A stretch of DNA of 64,000 bases from Alloactinosynnema sp. L-07 (GCF_900070365.1 NZ_LN850107.1:6200001-6264000); one strand, 5' to 3'. Shown: positions 1-8,972, numbered from the stretch's first letter. Made by a program: numbers and translations. The notes: generated by a model not told the origin, from the sequence alone.

Positions 1-1
1 C

Positions 2-319
2 CTCACTCGCGCATGGCGGCTCGCCACCCGGCACGGTCTTGCTCTCGCCGAGGTCCTCGAGGCCGTCCGCGTTGATCTGGACCACCAGGTTCGCTTCAAC
101 CGACAGGTCAACGCCCGGATGGCAGGCCCGCGCGCCAGCGCGCTGATGCTCGCACTCCTCCCCCTTCTCGCCCTGGCTCTCGGCGAGTCGATGGGCGCCG
201 CGCCAATCGCGGTGCTGACCAGTTCTCCAGTCGGTCAGACCTTGCTCGTCATCGGCGTCGCGCTGGTGTGCGCCGGTGTCACCTGGACTGCCCGCCTCAC
301 CGGAAAGGCCACAAGATGA
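2..319 (+). CDS. TadB-like type II secretion F-domain protein, C-terminal part (5' end outside window)
   Basis: The reading frame is open from the first bases of the window, so this is the C-terminal ~105 residues of a longer protein. It begins with a helical stretch (RLATRHGLALAEVLEAVR) and ends with two hydrophobic helices separated by a short loop. This is the usual end of TadB/TadC inner-membrane platform proteins of Tad/Flp pilus machines (T2SSF domain). The stop codon overlaps the start of tadC in an ATGA, so the two are translationally coupled. The Rv3660c-Rv3654c Tad locus of M. tuberculosis has the same order. The N-terminus and the exact family member cannot be judged from this fragment. 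Confidence 0.8.
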   Translation, partial: LTRAWRLATRHGLALAEVLEAVRVDLDHQVRFNRQVNARMAGPRASALMLALLPLLALALGESMGAAPIAVLTSSPVGQTLLVIGVALVCAGVTWTARLTGKATR

Positions 320-1101
320 CCGCGTTACTCCTGGCCATCGCCGTGCTCATCGGCTTCCCACACCGCTCGGCGCCTACCCGGCTCGCGCGCCTGTTCGGCA
401 GTCCTCGACCGGGCGGACGCTTCTGGCCGCCCAAGGGCAAACGCTTTCGCCGCTTGTTCAGACGATCGTCGGGCTGGACCGTGCCAAGTCAGGCGCCACC
501 GCCCGCCACCCGACATCCACCTCGGCGATTCGCCTTCATCGCCGCGGTATCGGCTGGGGTGCTGTTCGGCCTGGCGCTCGGGCTGGTCGCGGGGATCGTG
601 GCAGCGCCGATCGCCGGATGGGTGACATTCCGCGCCGTCCGCGGCAGAGCGGCGCCGGTCGACGAGGCCACCCTGGCTGCCACTTGGGACCTGCTAGCCG
701 CCTGTCTCACGGCCGGCATGCCAGTCCCAACCGCGATCCGTGCCATCGCCGTCGATCTGCCCGACCAGCCAGGCCGCGCGCTCCGTGACGTGGCGGGCCT
801 GCTCGCCATGGGCGGAGATCCGGTCGAGGCATGGGCGGGCGCACTCAATTGCCCGCAAACGGCCGCGCTGGCAAGGGGAGCCCGCCGGACCGCCAGGTCG
901 GGGGCCGCGTTGGCGGGCGTCGCCCGCGATCTCGCCGCCGACGTGCGCGCACGCGCGGCCGACGACGCCGAGGCGCGGGCCCAACGGGTGGCCGTGCTGG
1001 CCACCGGTCCACTGGCGCTCTGTTTCCTCCCAGCCTTCCTGTGCCTCGGCATCGTGCCGGTCGTGCTCGGGATGACCGATGTCCTGTCGAACCAACTGTG
1101 A
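316..1101 (+). CDS. TadC-like type II secretion system F family protein
   Basis: A 261-residue membrane platform protein of the Tad pilus assembly system. An N-terminal hydrophobic segment is followed by a basic loop, a second hydrophobic pair near residues 75-105, a cytoplasmic helical T2SSF domain with a GMP(V)PTAIRAIA-like helix, and a C-terminal hydrophobic helix. I chose ATG 316 because it overlaps the upstream stop (ATGA); an in-frame upstream codon at 268 would run far into tadB. Codon 4 is TTA, which is rare in this GC-rich sequence. With its neighbours it forms the inner-membrane base that works with an ATPase expected upstream of the window. Confidence 0.85.
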   Translation: MTALLLAIAVLIGFPHRSAPTRLARLFGSPRPGGRFWPPKGKRFRRLFRRSSGWTVPSQAPPPATRHPPRRFAFIAAVSAGVLFGLALGLVAGIVAAPIAGWVTFRAVRGRAAPVDEATLAATWDLLAACLTAGMPVPTAIRAIAVDLPDQPGRALRDVAGLLAMGGDPVEAWAGALNCPQTAALARGARRTARSGAALAGVARDLAADVRARAADDAEARAQRVAVLATGPLALCFLPAFLCLGIVPVVLGMTDVLSNQL

Positions 1102-1113
1102 AAGGAACCCAAT

Positions 1114-1278
1114 GTGAACAACTTCATCAGCTCCGACGAAGGCATCGTGAGCAGCGAATGGGCGCTCACCATCCTGGTCGCCGCCGCGTTGTCCGCCGCG
1201 CTCTTGGCCATCGTCACCAGCTCTGGTGTGACGGAGAGCTTGACCGCACTGATCCAGCGCGCGCTGGACGGCGCATGA
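1114..1278 (+). CDS. DUF4244-type small Flp pilin-like protein
   Basis: A 54-residue protein starting at GTG 1114; the ATG two bases earlier is followed directly by a stop. It has a short polar N-terminus, a Ser-Ser-Glu-Trp-Ala segment in the place of the Flp pilin processing region, one long Ala/Leu/Val-rich transmembrane helix, and a short amphipathic tail. Small DUF4244 proteins occupy exactly this place in actinobacterial Tad loci and probably form or prime the pilus. The stop overlaps the next start (ATGA). Confidence 0.8.
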   Translation: MNNFISSDEGIVSSEWALTILVAAALSAALLAIVTSSGVTESLTALIQRALDGA

Positions 1279-1625
1279 CAGGCCGTTCCGACCGCGGCGC
1301 GGTCACCGTGGAAACGGCGTTGGTCATGCCGTTGCTCGCCACCGTCCTTGTGTTCTCCACCGGAGTCGTCGCGGGCGCCGCCGACTACATCAGATGCGTC
1401 GACGCGGCCAGGGAGGCGGCCCGCCTGACGGCCCGAGGCGAGCAGGACCGGGCACGGGCCGTGGCCTCGGAGATCGCACCGCGCGGCGCGGATATCCGGA
1501 TCGCGCTGGAGGGGGACGCCATCTCGGTCGAGGTCCACGCCGACCCGGTTGCGGGCCTTGTTCCCGGCCTCCACGTGAGCGCGGCCGCGTTCGCTGTCGC
1601 CGAACCGGAAGACGGAGGAATGTGA
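1275..1625 (+). CDS. TadE-like minor pilin / pilus assembly protein
   Basis: A 116-residue protein with the typical TadE N-terminus: DRGAVTVETALVMPLL followed by one hydrophobic helix, then a small extracytoplasmic domain. The Glu in VTVETA is the conserved glutamate of TadE/pilin-like N-termini. TadE-like pseudopilins are inserted in the membrane and help pilus assembly. ATG 1275 overlaps the DUF4244 stop, and its own stop overlaps the next GTG, so the genes are coupled. Confidence 0.85.
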   Translation: MTGRSDRGAVTVETALVMPLLATVLVFSTGVVAGAADYIRCVDAAREAARLTARGEQDRARAVASEIAPRGADIRIALEGDAISVEVHADPVAGLVPGLHVSAAAFAVAEPEDGGM

Positions 1626-2008
1626 ATCGACAGAGCAGACCGGAGGACAGCGGATTCGCCACCGTCTGGGCCGCCGGGGTGATCGCGGCGTTGGCGGCGC
1701 TGATGTCGCTCGTCCTCGGCCTGGTGGCCGTGGTGGTCGCACGCCATCGCGCGGAGAGCGCCGCGGATCTCGCGGCCCTGGCCGGCGCCGTGCACGCGGT
1801 CGACGGCGAGGCGGTCGCCTGTGATCGGGCCCAGTGGGTGGCGGATCGGATGTCCGCGGAACTGGTCGACTGCGAGTTGCGCGGATGGGACGTGACGGTG
1901 CGGGTCGCGGTGGTGCCGCCGGGCGCGGCCGCGGTGTTCGGCCCGGCTGCGGCGGCCGCTCGCGCCGGCCCGGTAGTTGACGGTCGAACGGTCGACCTCG
2001 GACGGTGA
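1622..2008 (+). CDS. Rv3654c-like TadE/TadG-type helicase-secretion neighbourhood protein
   Basis: A 128-residue protein from GTG 1622 (GTGA overlap with TadE). It has a DSGFATVWAAG start, one transmembrane helix, then the RHRAESAADLAALAGA segment characteristic of the Rv3654c / TadG-N (DUF4190-like 'secretion/Flp') family, and a small domain with two cysteines (CDR and CELR). It is the last gene of the Tad operon here, as in mycobacteria. Its precise role in pilus assembly is not known. Confidence 0.8.
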   Translation: MNRQSRPEDSGFATVWAAGVIAALAALMSLVLGLVAVVVARHRAESAADLAALAGAVHAVDGEAVACDRAQWVADRMSAELVDCELRGWDVTVRVAVVPPGAAAVFGPAAAAARAGPVVDGRTVDLGR

Positions 2009-2328
2009 ACGGCATCACATCCGTCGCTCGATCGGTGGCTTGCGACCCTGGTCGCACACCGTGTCGATCTACATTCGCCCTGGTCAGGCCCGCCGCGCCG
2101 GGATGTCAAACGAGCGTGAAGGCGGCATGGTCGCAACCCGTATGAGTGAGCGACTCGGCGACGGTGACCGGTGCGGCGGTATTCGGTCGCCCCGTTACGT
2201 CAACATTCACTCACCTCTCGAAAGCGACCAGTTGTCGACTGCAAGTTACGTATCGCACGTCGAATGGCGTTGAGTCCTGTGTAGGACGCCGACCCCGGAG
2301 TCCGCACGGCGAGGAGGCACCACCCCAC
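2009..2328 (+). other. Intergenic region between the Tad operon and the primase-like gene
   Basis: 320 bp without a convincing gene. An open frame continues upstream of 2329 to 2146, but it has no ribosome binding site and reads as low-conservation sequence. I see no clear hairpin or tRNA. It probably holds the promoter of the primase-polymerase-like gene. Confidence 0.4.
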
Positions 2329-2958
2329 ATGTTGGCAACCGAGAGGTCGGATAGCTGGCGGAGAGCTTTCAAGGTCGAACTGCGGGCGGAGGCGATCGGC
2401 CTCGCGTTCCGGGGCTGGCCGGTTCTGCCGGGCACCTACCCGACGGGTGCGCACTGGGCTGGCCGCGACGGTTTGGAGGACGCCGGTCCCGCCCCGGTCC
2501 ACCGCGACTGGGAAGAACGCATCGGCACGAAGGCCGAGCAGGTGGCGACCTGGTGGACCGGTCGCCCGTACACCCTGCTGATGGCCACGGGCCGCGTGTA
2601 CGACGCGATCGAGGTCGATGACGACCTCGGCAGGCGTGCTGCGGGCGTGCTGCGGTCGGTGGGGATTCCCGTGCCGATCATCGCCACACCGGAGCGGCGC
2701 TGGTACTTCCTGACCCTGACCGGTGTCGCGCTACACCGCGACCTCGCCGTCGACCCGAGTATCACCCTGCACGGCGCGGGCAGCTGGATCAGCCTGCCGC
2801 CGAGCCCGTATCAGCACGGAATCGTGCACTGGCGGGTCAAGCCCGAGGTGTGCGGCTGGGAGATCCCGCACTCGCACATCGTCCAGGACGCGTTGCTCGA
2901 CGCACTGCACGAACCGACGCAGGACCGGCTGGTCAGCCAGCTCGTCGGCGCCGACTAG
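2329..2958 (+). CDS. Bifunctional DNA primase/polymerase (prim-pol) domain protein
   Basis: A 209-residue single-domain protein. The region AIGLAFRGWPVLPG, an acidic VDDD motif after a small beta hairpin (near residues 85-90), and HGAGSWISLPPS near residue 150 are the signature of the N-terminal prim-pol domain of archaeo-eukaryotic-type primases. There is no helicase domain. Stand-alone members of this size are common in Pseudonocardiales and Streptomyces chromosomes. I chose ATG 2329 because homology-like sequence begins shortly after it; the frame is open to 2146. The catalytic role is inferred from the family, and it might be a regulator or a relic of a mobile replication protein. Confidence 0.75.
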   Translation: MLATERSDSWRRAFKVELRAEAIGLAFRGWPVLPGTYPTGAHWAGRDGLEDAGPAPVHRDWEERIGTKAEQVATWWTGRPYTLLMATGRVYDAIEVDDDLGRRAAGVLRSVGIPVPIIATPERRWYFLTLTGVALHRDLAVDPSITLHGAGSWISLPPSPYQHGIVHWRVKPEVCGWEIPHSHIVQDALLDALHEPTQDRLVSQLVGAD

Positions 2959-3149
2959 CGAAGACCGAACCAGACCACTGTGGCCAACGGGCTCCCGACC
3001 CGCCCCATCGCCTGAGGCCACCTGCTACGCCTGTCCGATGTCTCCCGCCACCTCCCGCCCTCGGCGGGCGTCGGACCGGCAGCCAGCCGAGCACTATCTG
3101 GAGGCGACGGCCTCCCGCACCGCCAGTGAACCGAGGACCTGCGGCACCG

Positions 3150-3340
3150 CCCGCCGCAGTCGGCGTAACCCCGCCCTGGGATGAACCGCCTGCCCGACAC
3201 GGACGCCTCCCAACGTGTCGAGCGCAGCGCGAGTGAACCCGCCGACGGTCTCGGACTTCGCAGCGGACAGCGGTAGCAGGCCAGTCGCACGCTCGGCGGC
3301 ATGCAGCGCGCCGGGGATGCGCGCCGGTGTCAACACCGGC
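3150..3340 (-). pseudogene. Decayed duplicate of the 3' part of the neighbouring helicase gene
   Basis: Read on the minus strand, this piece gives LTPARIPGALHAAE, then GLLPL and a VGG. It matches the helicase C-terminal segment LTPADIPGALHAAE...GLLPL...IGG encoded at about 3650-3750. DNA similarity continues, with a frame change, into the copy of the HPGGAGFADRG segment (CATCCCAGGGCGGGG versus CACCCTGGCGGCGCG). There is no intact frame and no upstream domain. It is a partial tandem duplication that has decayed. The rest of the 2959-3371 interval shows no gene. Confidence 0.65.
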
Positions 3341-3371
3341 GCCCCCCGGCGCCTGCCGCATTCAAGGGAAG

Positions 3372-5717
3372 TCAGGCCGAGGATTGCCGAAGTCCACTCA
3401 GGACGGTAGACAACACCGCGACGGCCCCCGCTTTGTCCAAGGGCTCGTTCCCGTTGCCGCACTTGGGTGACTGCACACAGGACGGACAACCTGCCGGGCA
3501 TTCACACGCTCTGATCGCCTTACGCGTTGCTGTGAGCCAGGGGAGCAGTGCCAAGTGACCGCGGTCGGCGAAGCCCGCGCCGCCAGGGTGGCCGTCGTGG
3601 ACGAACACCGTCGCTCGCCCTGTGTCTGGGTGCTGCGCGGTCGACACGCCGCCGATGTCCCAGCGATCGCAAGTGGCGAACAGCGGAAGCAGGCCGATCG
3701 CCGCGTGTTCGGCGGCGTGTAGGGCGCCGGGGATGTCGGCGGGGGTGAGGCCCGCAAGACCGGCGAGTAGGTCGTCGGTCAAGGTGTACCAGACCGAGCG
3801 GGTGGTCAGGGTGTGCTCGGGCAGGTCGAGCGGTACCTGGTCAAGGACCTCGCCGGACGGCAGTCGTCGCAGGTAGGCCACCACCTGAGAGGTCACGGCG
3901 ACCTCGCCGAGGCACACCGTCACCTCCCCGCCTGCCACTCGGTGGACCTGGCGGGACAAGGTGTTGAGGACGGTGATGTCGACCAGTTCGCGCGGTTGGG
4001 TCGACCAATCCGGGTTCTCCGCGTGCACCATCGCGAGCCCGGCGTCGAGATCCAGGTCGTCGACGACGTAGGACGCGCCTTGGTGCAAGTAGACCGCGCC
4101 AGGGTGGACTGTTGTGCATGCGCTGCCTGGTCCGACGGTCCCGAGCATTCGGCCGGAGTCCTCTTCCACCACCGCGATCTGCTCTCCGCCGGAGCCGCGG
4201 ATGTCCACGTCGCCGTGTGGGCGGTCGCGGGAGGTCCAGTACCAGCCCGCAGGGCGTTTGCGCAGGACTCCGTCGTCGACCAGGCCGTCGAGGACTGTCT
4301 GGGCGTTCGGGCCGAACGGTGCCAGGCAGTCCGGTGTCAGTGGCAGTTCGGCCGCGGCGCAGGCCAGTTGTGGGGCCAGTACATAGGGGTTGCCGGGGTC
4401 GGTGACGGTCGCCTCGATGGGCTTGTCGAGTACCGCGGCGGGGTTGTGCACCAGGTAGGTGTCCAGTGGGTCGTCGCGGGCTACGAAGACGACCAGCGAG
4501 CCGTCCCCGGCTCGGCCCGCGCGCCCGGCCTGTTGCCAGAACGACGCCACGGTGCCTGGGTAGCCCGCGACGACGACCGCGTCGAGGCCCGCTATGTCGA
4601 CGCCGAGTTCGAGTGCGTTCGTGCTGGCCACACCTAGCAGTTGGCCGGTGGTCAGCGCCTTCTCCAACGCGCGTCGCTCCTCTGGGAGGAAGCCGGAGCG
4701 GTAGGCGGCGACCCGGTCGGCGAGGTCTGCGTCCACTTCGGACAGAATGCGTTTGGCGCTGAGGGCGGTCAGCTCCGCGCCGCGTCGGGAGCGGATGAAG
4801 GCGAGGGTGCGGGCGCCCTCGATGACCAGGTCGGCGAGGATTCGCGCGGTTTCCGCGCCCGCCGATCGGCGGACCGGGGCGCCGTTCTCGCCGGAGAGGT
4901 CGTCGAGCAGTGGCGGTTCCCAGAGTGCGACCGTCCTGGCGCCGCGGGGGGAGCGGTCGTCGGTGATCGCCACGCAGTCCACACCGGACAGGCGGGTGGC
5001 CGACGCGGCGGGGTCGGCGACGGTGGCCGAGGCGAGCACGAACACCGGGTCAGCGCCGTACTTGCGGGCGACGCGGCGCAAGCGGCGCAGGAGGAGGGCG
5101 ACGTGGGAGCCGAAGACGCCGCGGTAGCTGTGGCACTCGTCCACGACCACGTAGCGCAGCTGCCGGAAGAACGTGGCCCAGCGGGCGTGCGCGGGGAGTA
5201 CGCCGCGGTGGAGCATGTCGGGATTGGTGAAGATCCACCGGCCGTGGGCGCGGGCCCAGTCGCGCTCGGCCATCGGGGTGTCGCCGTCGTAGGAGCACGC
5301 CCGTAGGTCGCCGAGGTCCAGTTCGCGCAGGGAGCGCAGCTGGTCGGCGCCGAGGGCTTTGGTGGGTGAGAGGTAGAGCGCTGTCGCGCGCGGGTCTTCG
5401 GTCAGCGCGGAGATCACCGGCAGTTGGTAGGCCAGTGACTTCCCCGACGCGGTTCCGGTCGCGATCACCACGCTGCGGCCGCTGTGCGCGTGGTCGGCGG
5501 CCTCGGCCTGATGCGCCCAAGGCGAGTCCACTCCGCAGCGGGCGAAGGACTCGATCACTCGGGTCGGTGCCCAGGGCGGCCAGGGGGCGACGGTGGGTTC
5601 GCGTTCGGGAAGTTCGGCCACATGGGTGAGGGGGTTCTCTCCGGCGGGCACCCCGGCGAGCACCCGTTTGAGCAGCAGTCCGCCGCGTTCCGCACCCACC
5701 GGTCGAGCTTCGCACAC
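3372..5717 (-). CDS. DEAD/DEAH-type ATP-dependent helicase with DUF1998 zinc-binding C-terminus (Rv3649 type)
   Basis: A 781-residue superfamily 2 helicase from GTG 5717. The Q-motif-like region WAHQAEA is followed by a Walker A variant (ATGTASGKS, ~residues 83-93), a Walker B box VVVDECHSYRG (DECH), the motif III region LASATVADP, and the helicase C domain with ASTNALELGVDI and QQAGRAGR (motif VI). The C-terminal DUF1998 region ends in CECPAGCPSC...C, a four-cysteine cluster that probably binds metal. The family includes yeast Hrq1 and B. subtilis YprA/MrfA, which repair DNA. M. tuberculosis Rv3649 lies at the same place. It is transcribed against the plus-strand neighbours. Confidence 0.9.
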   Translation of the reverse strand: MCEARPVGAERGGLLLKRVLAGVPAGENPLTHVAELPEREPTVAPWPPWAPTRVIESFARCGVDSPWAHQAEAADHAHSGRSVVIATGTASGKSLAYQLPVISALTEDPRATALYLSPTKALGADQLRSLRELDLGDLRACSYDGDTPMAERDWARAHGRWIFTNPDMLHRGVLPAHARWATFFRQLRYVVVDECHSYRGVFGSHVALLLRRLRRVARKYGADPVFVLASATVADPAASATRLSGVDCVAITDDRSPRGARTVALWEPPLLDDLSGENGAPVRRSAGAETARILADLVIEGARTLAFIRSRRGAELTALSAKRILSEVDADLADRVAAYRSGFLPEERRALEKALTTGQLLGVASTNALELGVDIAGLDAVVVAGYPGTVASFWQQAGRAGRAGDGSLVVFVARDDPLDTYLVHNPAAVLDKPIEATVTDPGNPYVLAPQLACAAAELPLTPDCLAPFGPNAQTVLDGLVDDGVLRKRPAGWYWTSRDRPHGDVDIRGSGGEQIAVVEEDSGRMLGTVGPGSACTTVHPGAVYLHQGASYVVDDLDLDAGLAMVHAENPDWSTQPRELVDITVLNTLSRQVHRVAGGEVTVCLGEVAVTSQVVAYLRRLPSGEVLDQVPLDLPEHTLTTRSVWYTLTDDLLAGLAGLTPADIPGALHAAEHAAIGLLPLFATCDRWDIGGVSTAQHPDTGRATVFVHDGHPGGAGFADRGHLALLPWLTATRKAIRACECPAGCPSCVQSPKCGNGNEPLDKAGAVAVLSTVLSGLRQSSA

Positions 5718-5793
5718 CGGGGCGACGTCATTGCCCGAAAGGCTTTCCCAAAGGAGATGATCATGAGACTTTGGTCACATTAAGCCCACGTAA

Positions 5794-5816
5794 CATAACG
5801 GACAGTGCACGTTATG
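5794..5816. promoter_or_regulatory. Inverted repeat CATAACG-n9-CGTTATG upstream of hppA
   Basis: A 7-bp perfect inverted repeat with a 9-base spacer lies in the 240-bp space between the divergently transcribed helicase and hppA genes. It sits about 145 bp before the hppA start and 80 bp before the helicase start. It could be an operator or a small hairpin. No factor can be named. Confidence 0.35.
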
Positions 5817-5958
5817 GGACGGCTCGCGTCTGTGATCCGCCTTACCAATAGACTCCGCCGTCATCCCACCGATTGTGGTGGTGCACACGTCGAAATCGGA
5901 GTCGACGCACGCTTGGGCGGATGTCGGCGCTGAAACAGGCAGATCATCAGGAGGACGG

Positions 5959-8253
5959 ATGTCCGGGCAGTCCCTCGCGGCCGACCTGACGCTCACCGGC
6001 GGCGATCGCGGTGTTGTCGTCGTGGTCGCCGTGATCGCCCTCGCCGCTCTTGCCGTCGGCTATGTCCTGCTCAAAGAGGTTCTGGCCGCAGGCCAAGGAA
6101 CCGCCAAGATGCAGGACATCGCCAAAGCGGTCCAAGAGGGCGCCGCGGCGTATCTCAAGCGACAGCGCAATACGCTTCTGATCTTCGGCAGCGCGGTTTT
6201 CCTGCTGCTGTTCTTGCTCCCCGCGGATAGCGTCGGCGAACGAGTAGGCCGCTCGCTGTTCTTCTTGGTGGGCGCGACTTTCTCGTTCACCATCGGCTAT
6301 CTCGGCATGTGGCTGGCGACGCAGGCGAACCTGCGCGTGGCCGCGGCCGCCAATGAGCCGGAGGGTCGGGAGAAGGCCACCCGGATCGCGTTCCGCACCG
6401 GTGGTGCGGTCGGCATGGCGACCGTCGGTCTCGGCCTGTTCGGCGCGGCCATCGTGGTGCTCGTCTACACCGGCGAAGCTCCGAAGGTGCTGGAGGGCTT
6501 CGGTTTCGGCGCCGCGCTCATCGCGATGTTCATGCGTGTCGGCGGCGGTATCTTCACCAAGGCCGCCGACGTCGGTGCCGACCTGGTCGGCAAGGTCGAG
6601 CAGAACATCCCCGAGGACGACCCCCGCAACGCGGCGACCATCGCCGACAACGTGGGTGACAACGTCGGTGACTGCGCGGGCATGGCGGCCGACCTGTTCG
6701 AGTCCTACGCGGTGACCCTGGTCGCCGCGCTGATCCTGGGCACCACCGCGTTCGGTGTGCAGGGCCTGCTGTTCCCGCTGATCGTGCCCGCGCTCGGCGT
6801 GATCACCGCGATGCTGGGTGTCTACATCACCAAGGCGCGTCCGGGAGAGGGTGGCCTGACCGCGATCAACCGCTCCTTCTACATCTCCGCAGTGTTCTCG
6901 GCAGTCCTGTGCACGGCGGCGGCGTTCATCTACCTGCCGACCACCTTCGGCGAGCTGACCGGTCTGTCCACTGAGGCCGCCAACACCCCGGGCAGCCCGG
7001 CGCTGATCGCGTCCATCGCCGTGATCATCGGCATCGTGCTCGCGGGCGTGATCCTCTGGCTGACCGGCTACTACACCGGCACCGAGCACAAGCCGGTCCA
7101 GGAGGTCGGCAAGACCTCGCTCACCGGTGCGGCCACGGTCATCCTGTCGGGTATCTCGGTGGGTTTCGAGTCGGCCGTCTACACCGCCATTGTCATCGGC
7201 GGCGCGGTCTACGGCGCGTTCCTGCTTTCCGGCTCGCTCGTCATCTCGCTGTTCGCCATCGCGCTGGCGGGCTGCGGTCTGCTGACCACGGTCGGCGTCA
7301 TCGTCGCGATGGACACCTTCGGCCCCGTCTCCGACAACGCCCAGGGCATCGCCGAGATGTCCGGCGACGTGCACGGTGATGGCGCGCAGATCCTGACCGA
7401 GCTCGACGCGGTCGGCAACACCACCAAGGCGATCACCAAGGGCATCGCGATCGCCACGGCGGTACTCGCCGCGACGGCGCTGTTCGGGTCGTACCAGACC
7501 GCGATCACCGAGGCACTCGCCGAGGTGGGCGGCACGTTCGGCGACAAGGACTTCATCGTCTTCAGCCCGAACGTGCTCGTCGGCATCCTGATCGGCGCGT
7601 CGGTCGTGTTCATGTTCTCCGGTCTCGCGGTCAACGCGGTGACGCGCGCGGCGGGTGCGATCGTGTTCGAGGTGCGCCGCCAGTTCCGTGAGATCCCGGG
7701 GATCATGGAGGGCACGGGCAAGCCGGAGTACGGCAAGGTCGTCGACATCTGCACGCGCGACTCCCTTCGTGAGCTGGCCACGCCTGGTCTGCTCGCTGTG
7801 CTCGCCCCGATCGCCGTCGGCTTCGGCCTCGGCGTCGGCCCGCTGGCGGGTTACCTGGGCGGCGCCATCGCGACGGGCACGCTCATGGCGGTGTTCCTCG
7901 CCAACTCCGGTGGCGCGTGGGACAACGCGAAGAAGCTGGTCGAGGACGGCAACCACGGTGGCAAGGGGTCCGAGGCGCACGCCGCCACGGTCATCGGTGA
8001 CACCGTCGGCGACCCGTTCAAGGACACCGCCGGTCCGGCGATCAACCCGCTGATCAAGGTGATGAACCTGGTCTCGCTGCTGATCGCCCCCGCGATCGTC
8101 ACGTTCACGGTCGGCGCCGACGCGTCGACCGGCCTGCGGGTCGCCATCGCCGCCATCGCGGTGGTGCTGATCGTGGTCGCGGTCGTCGTGTCCAAGCGTC
8201 GTGGCACCGCGATCGCCGACACGCCTGCGGAGACGGTCTCCAACGGCGTCTGA
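5959..8253 (+). CDS. hppA: K+-independent proton-translocating inorganic pyrophosphatase
   Basis: A 764-residue integral membrane pump (about 15-16 helices) that couples PPi hydrolysis to proton export. The substrate-binding motifs are DVGADLVGKVE and NIPEDDPRN followed by DNVGDNVGDCAGM, and near the C-terminus GDTVGDPFKDTAGPAIN. In the GNTTKAITKG segment the residue after GNTT is lysine; this Lys marks the potassium-insensitive subfamily, whereas K+-dependent enzymes have Ala. ATG 5959 has an AGGAGG box just upstream; the frame is open to 5875 but without such a site. In M. tuberculosis this interval holds a cold-shock gene instead. A strong hairpin terminator follows. Confidence 0.95.
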   Translation: MSGQSLAADLTLTGGDRGVVVVVAVIALAALAVGYVLLKEVLAAGQGTAKMQDIAKAVQEGAAAYLKRQRNTLLIFGSAVFLLLFLLPADSVGERVGRSLFFLVGATFSFTIGYLGMWLATQANLRVAAAANEPEGREKATRIAFRTGGAVGMATVGLGLFGAAIVVLVYTGEAPKVLEGFGFGAALIAMFMRVGGGIFTKAADVGADLVGKVEQNIPEDDPRNAATIADNVGDNVGDCAGMAADLFESYAVTLVAALILGTTAFGVQGLLFPLIVPALGVITAMLGVYITKARPGEGGLTAINRSFYISAVFSAVLCTAAAFIYLPTTFGELTGLSTEAANTPGSPALIASIAVIIGIVLAGVILWLTGYYTGTEHKPVQEVGKTSLTGAATVILSGISVGFESAVYTAIVIGGAVYGAFLLSGSLVISLFAIALAGCGLLTTVGVIVAMDTFGPVSDNAQGIAEMSGDVHGDGAQILTELDAVGNTTKAITKGIAIATAVLAATALFGSYQTAITEALAEVGGTFGDKDFIVFSPNVLVGILIGASVVFMFSGLAVNAVTRAAGAIVFEVRRQFREIPGIMEGTGKPEYGKVVDICTRDSLRELATPGLLAVLAPIAVGFGLGVGPLAGYLGGAIATGTLMAVFLANSGGAWDNAKKLVEDGNHGGKGSEAHAATVIGDTVGDPFKDTAGPAINPLIKVMNLVSLLIAPAIVTFTVGADASTGLRVAIAAIAVVLIVVAVVVSKRRGTAIADTPAETVSNGV

Positions 8254-8262
8254 GGTCGCTCA

Positions 8263-8306
8263 GAACAAGGGCCGGTTCCGCCGCTGGCGGGACCGGCCCT
8301 CGTTCT
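8263..8306 (+). terminator. Terminator after hppA
   Basis: A long GC-rich hairpin, AGGGCCGGTTCC... pairing with ...GGACCGGCCCT, with outer GAAC/GTTC pairs, starts 9 bases after the hppA stop. It has no long T-run, as is common in actinobacteria. Confidence 0.75.
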
Positions 8307-8378
8307 TGTACTGCGGGTCACGGGCTGTCGTGGAACCATCACAAGCGCCCTCGTTCGCCCCAGGTCAAGGAGTTGACC

Positions 8379-8972
8379 ATGGTTCGTCGTCTCGCCGCGG
8401 TCGCGGTACTCGCGTTGTCGCTCGGCATCGCGGGCTGCGGTTCCGACACACCGAGCACCTCCGGCGGCACGTCGGCGGCAACCGGGGCAGGCGGCGGTGG
8501 TGACGCCGTCGCCTGGGCCGAGAAGGTCTGTTCCACGGTCGCCCCGGAGCGTGAGGCGTTCAGCAAGGTGCCGAACATCGACCCCACCGACCCGGTGAAG
8601 GCCCGTGACGGCATGGTCGCCTACCTCGACGACCTGGTTAAGGCCCTCGAACGGATGGTCAGCGGAATCCAGTCCGCGGGCAGCCCGCCGGTCGCCGACG
8701 GAGAGACCGCGGCCAAGCGCGTGGTCGACACGCTGGAGGAAGCGAAGGCGACGGTGAGCACCGCCAAGGACAACCTGGCGAAGGTCGACGTGACCGACCC
8801 GGCCGCGTTCCAGGCGGGATTTACTCAGGTAGGTACCGACCTGCAGAAGCTCGGCGAGATGGAGGACCCGACCAAGGGCCTGCGCGGCAACCGCGAGCTC
8901 AACGAGGCCTTCGAGAAGGCGGCCAGCTGCAAGGCGCTGCAGGACCCGGGCGGCGCCACGCCGACCTCCTGA
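8379..8972 (+). CDS. Secreted lipoprotein of unknown function
   Basis: A 197-residue lipoprotein. The signal peptide MVRRLAAVAVLALSLG is followed by the lipobox IAGC, so the mature protein starts at the cysteine near residue 20. A Ser/Gly/Thr-rich linker follows, then a helical domain with two cysteines (KVCSTV and AASCKAL) that could form a disulphide. ATG 8379 follows an AAGGAG box; an in-frame TTG six bases earlier overlaps the box. The fold resembles small actinobacterial helical-bundle lipoproteins, but I do not recognise a function. Confidence 0.8.
   Translation: MVRRLAAVAVLALSLGIAGCGSDTPSTSGGTSAATGAGGGGDAVAWAEKVCSTVAPEREAFSKVPNIDPTDPVKARDGMVAYLDDLVKALERMVSGIQSAGSPPVADGETAAKRVVDTLEEAKATVSTAKDNLAKVDVTDPAAFQAGFTQVGTDLQKLGEMEDPTKGLRGNRELNEAFEKAASCKALQDPGGATPTS

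Noticed and set aside
5947..7980. Long open frame antisense to hppA
   Set aside because: Composition is the Arg/Asp/Gly/His mix produced by reading a GC-rich gene backwards; no family motifs, and hppA is certain.
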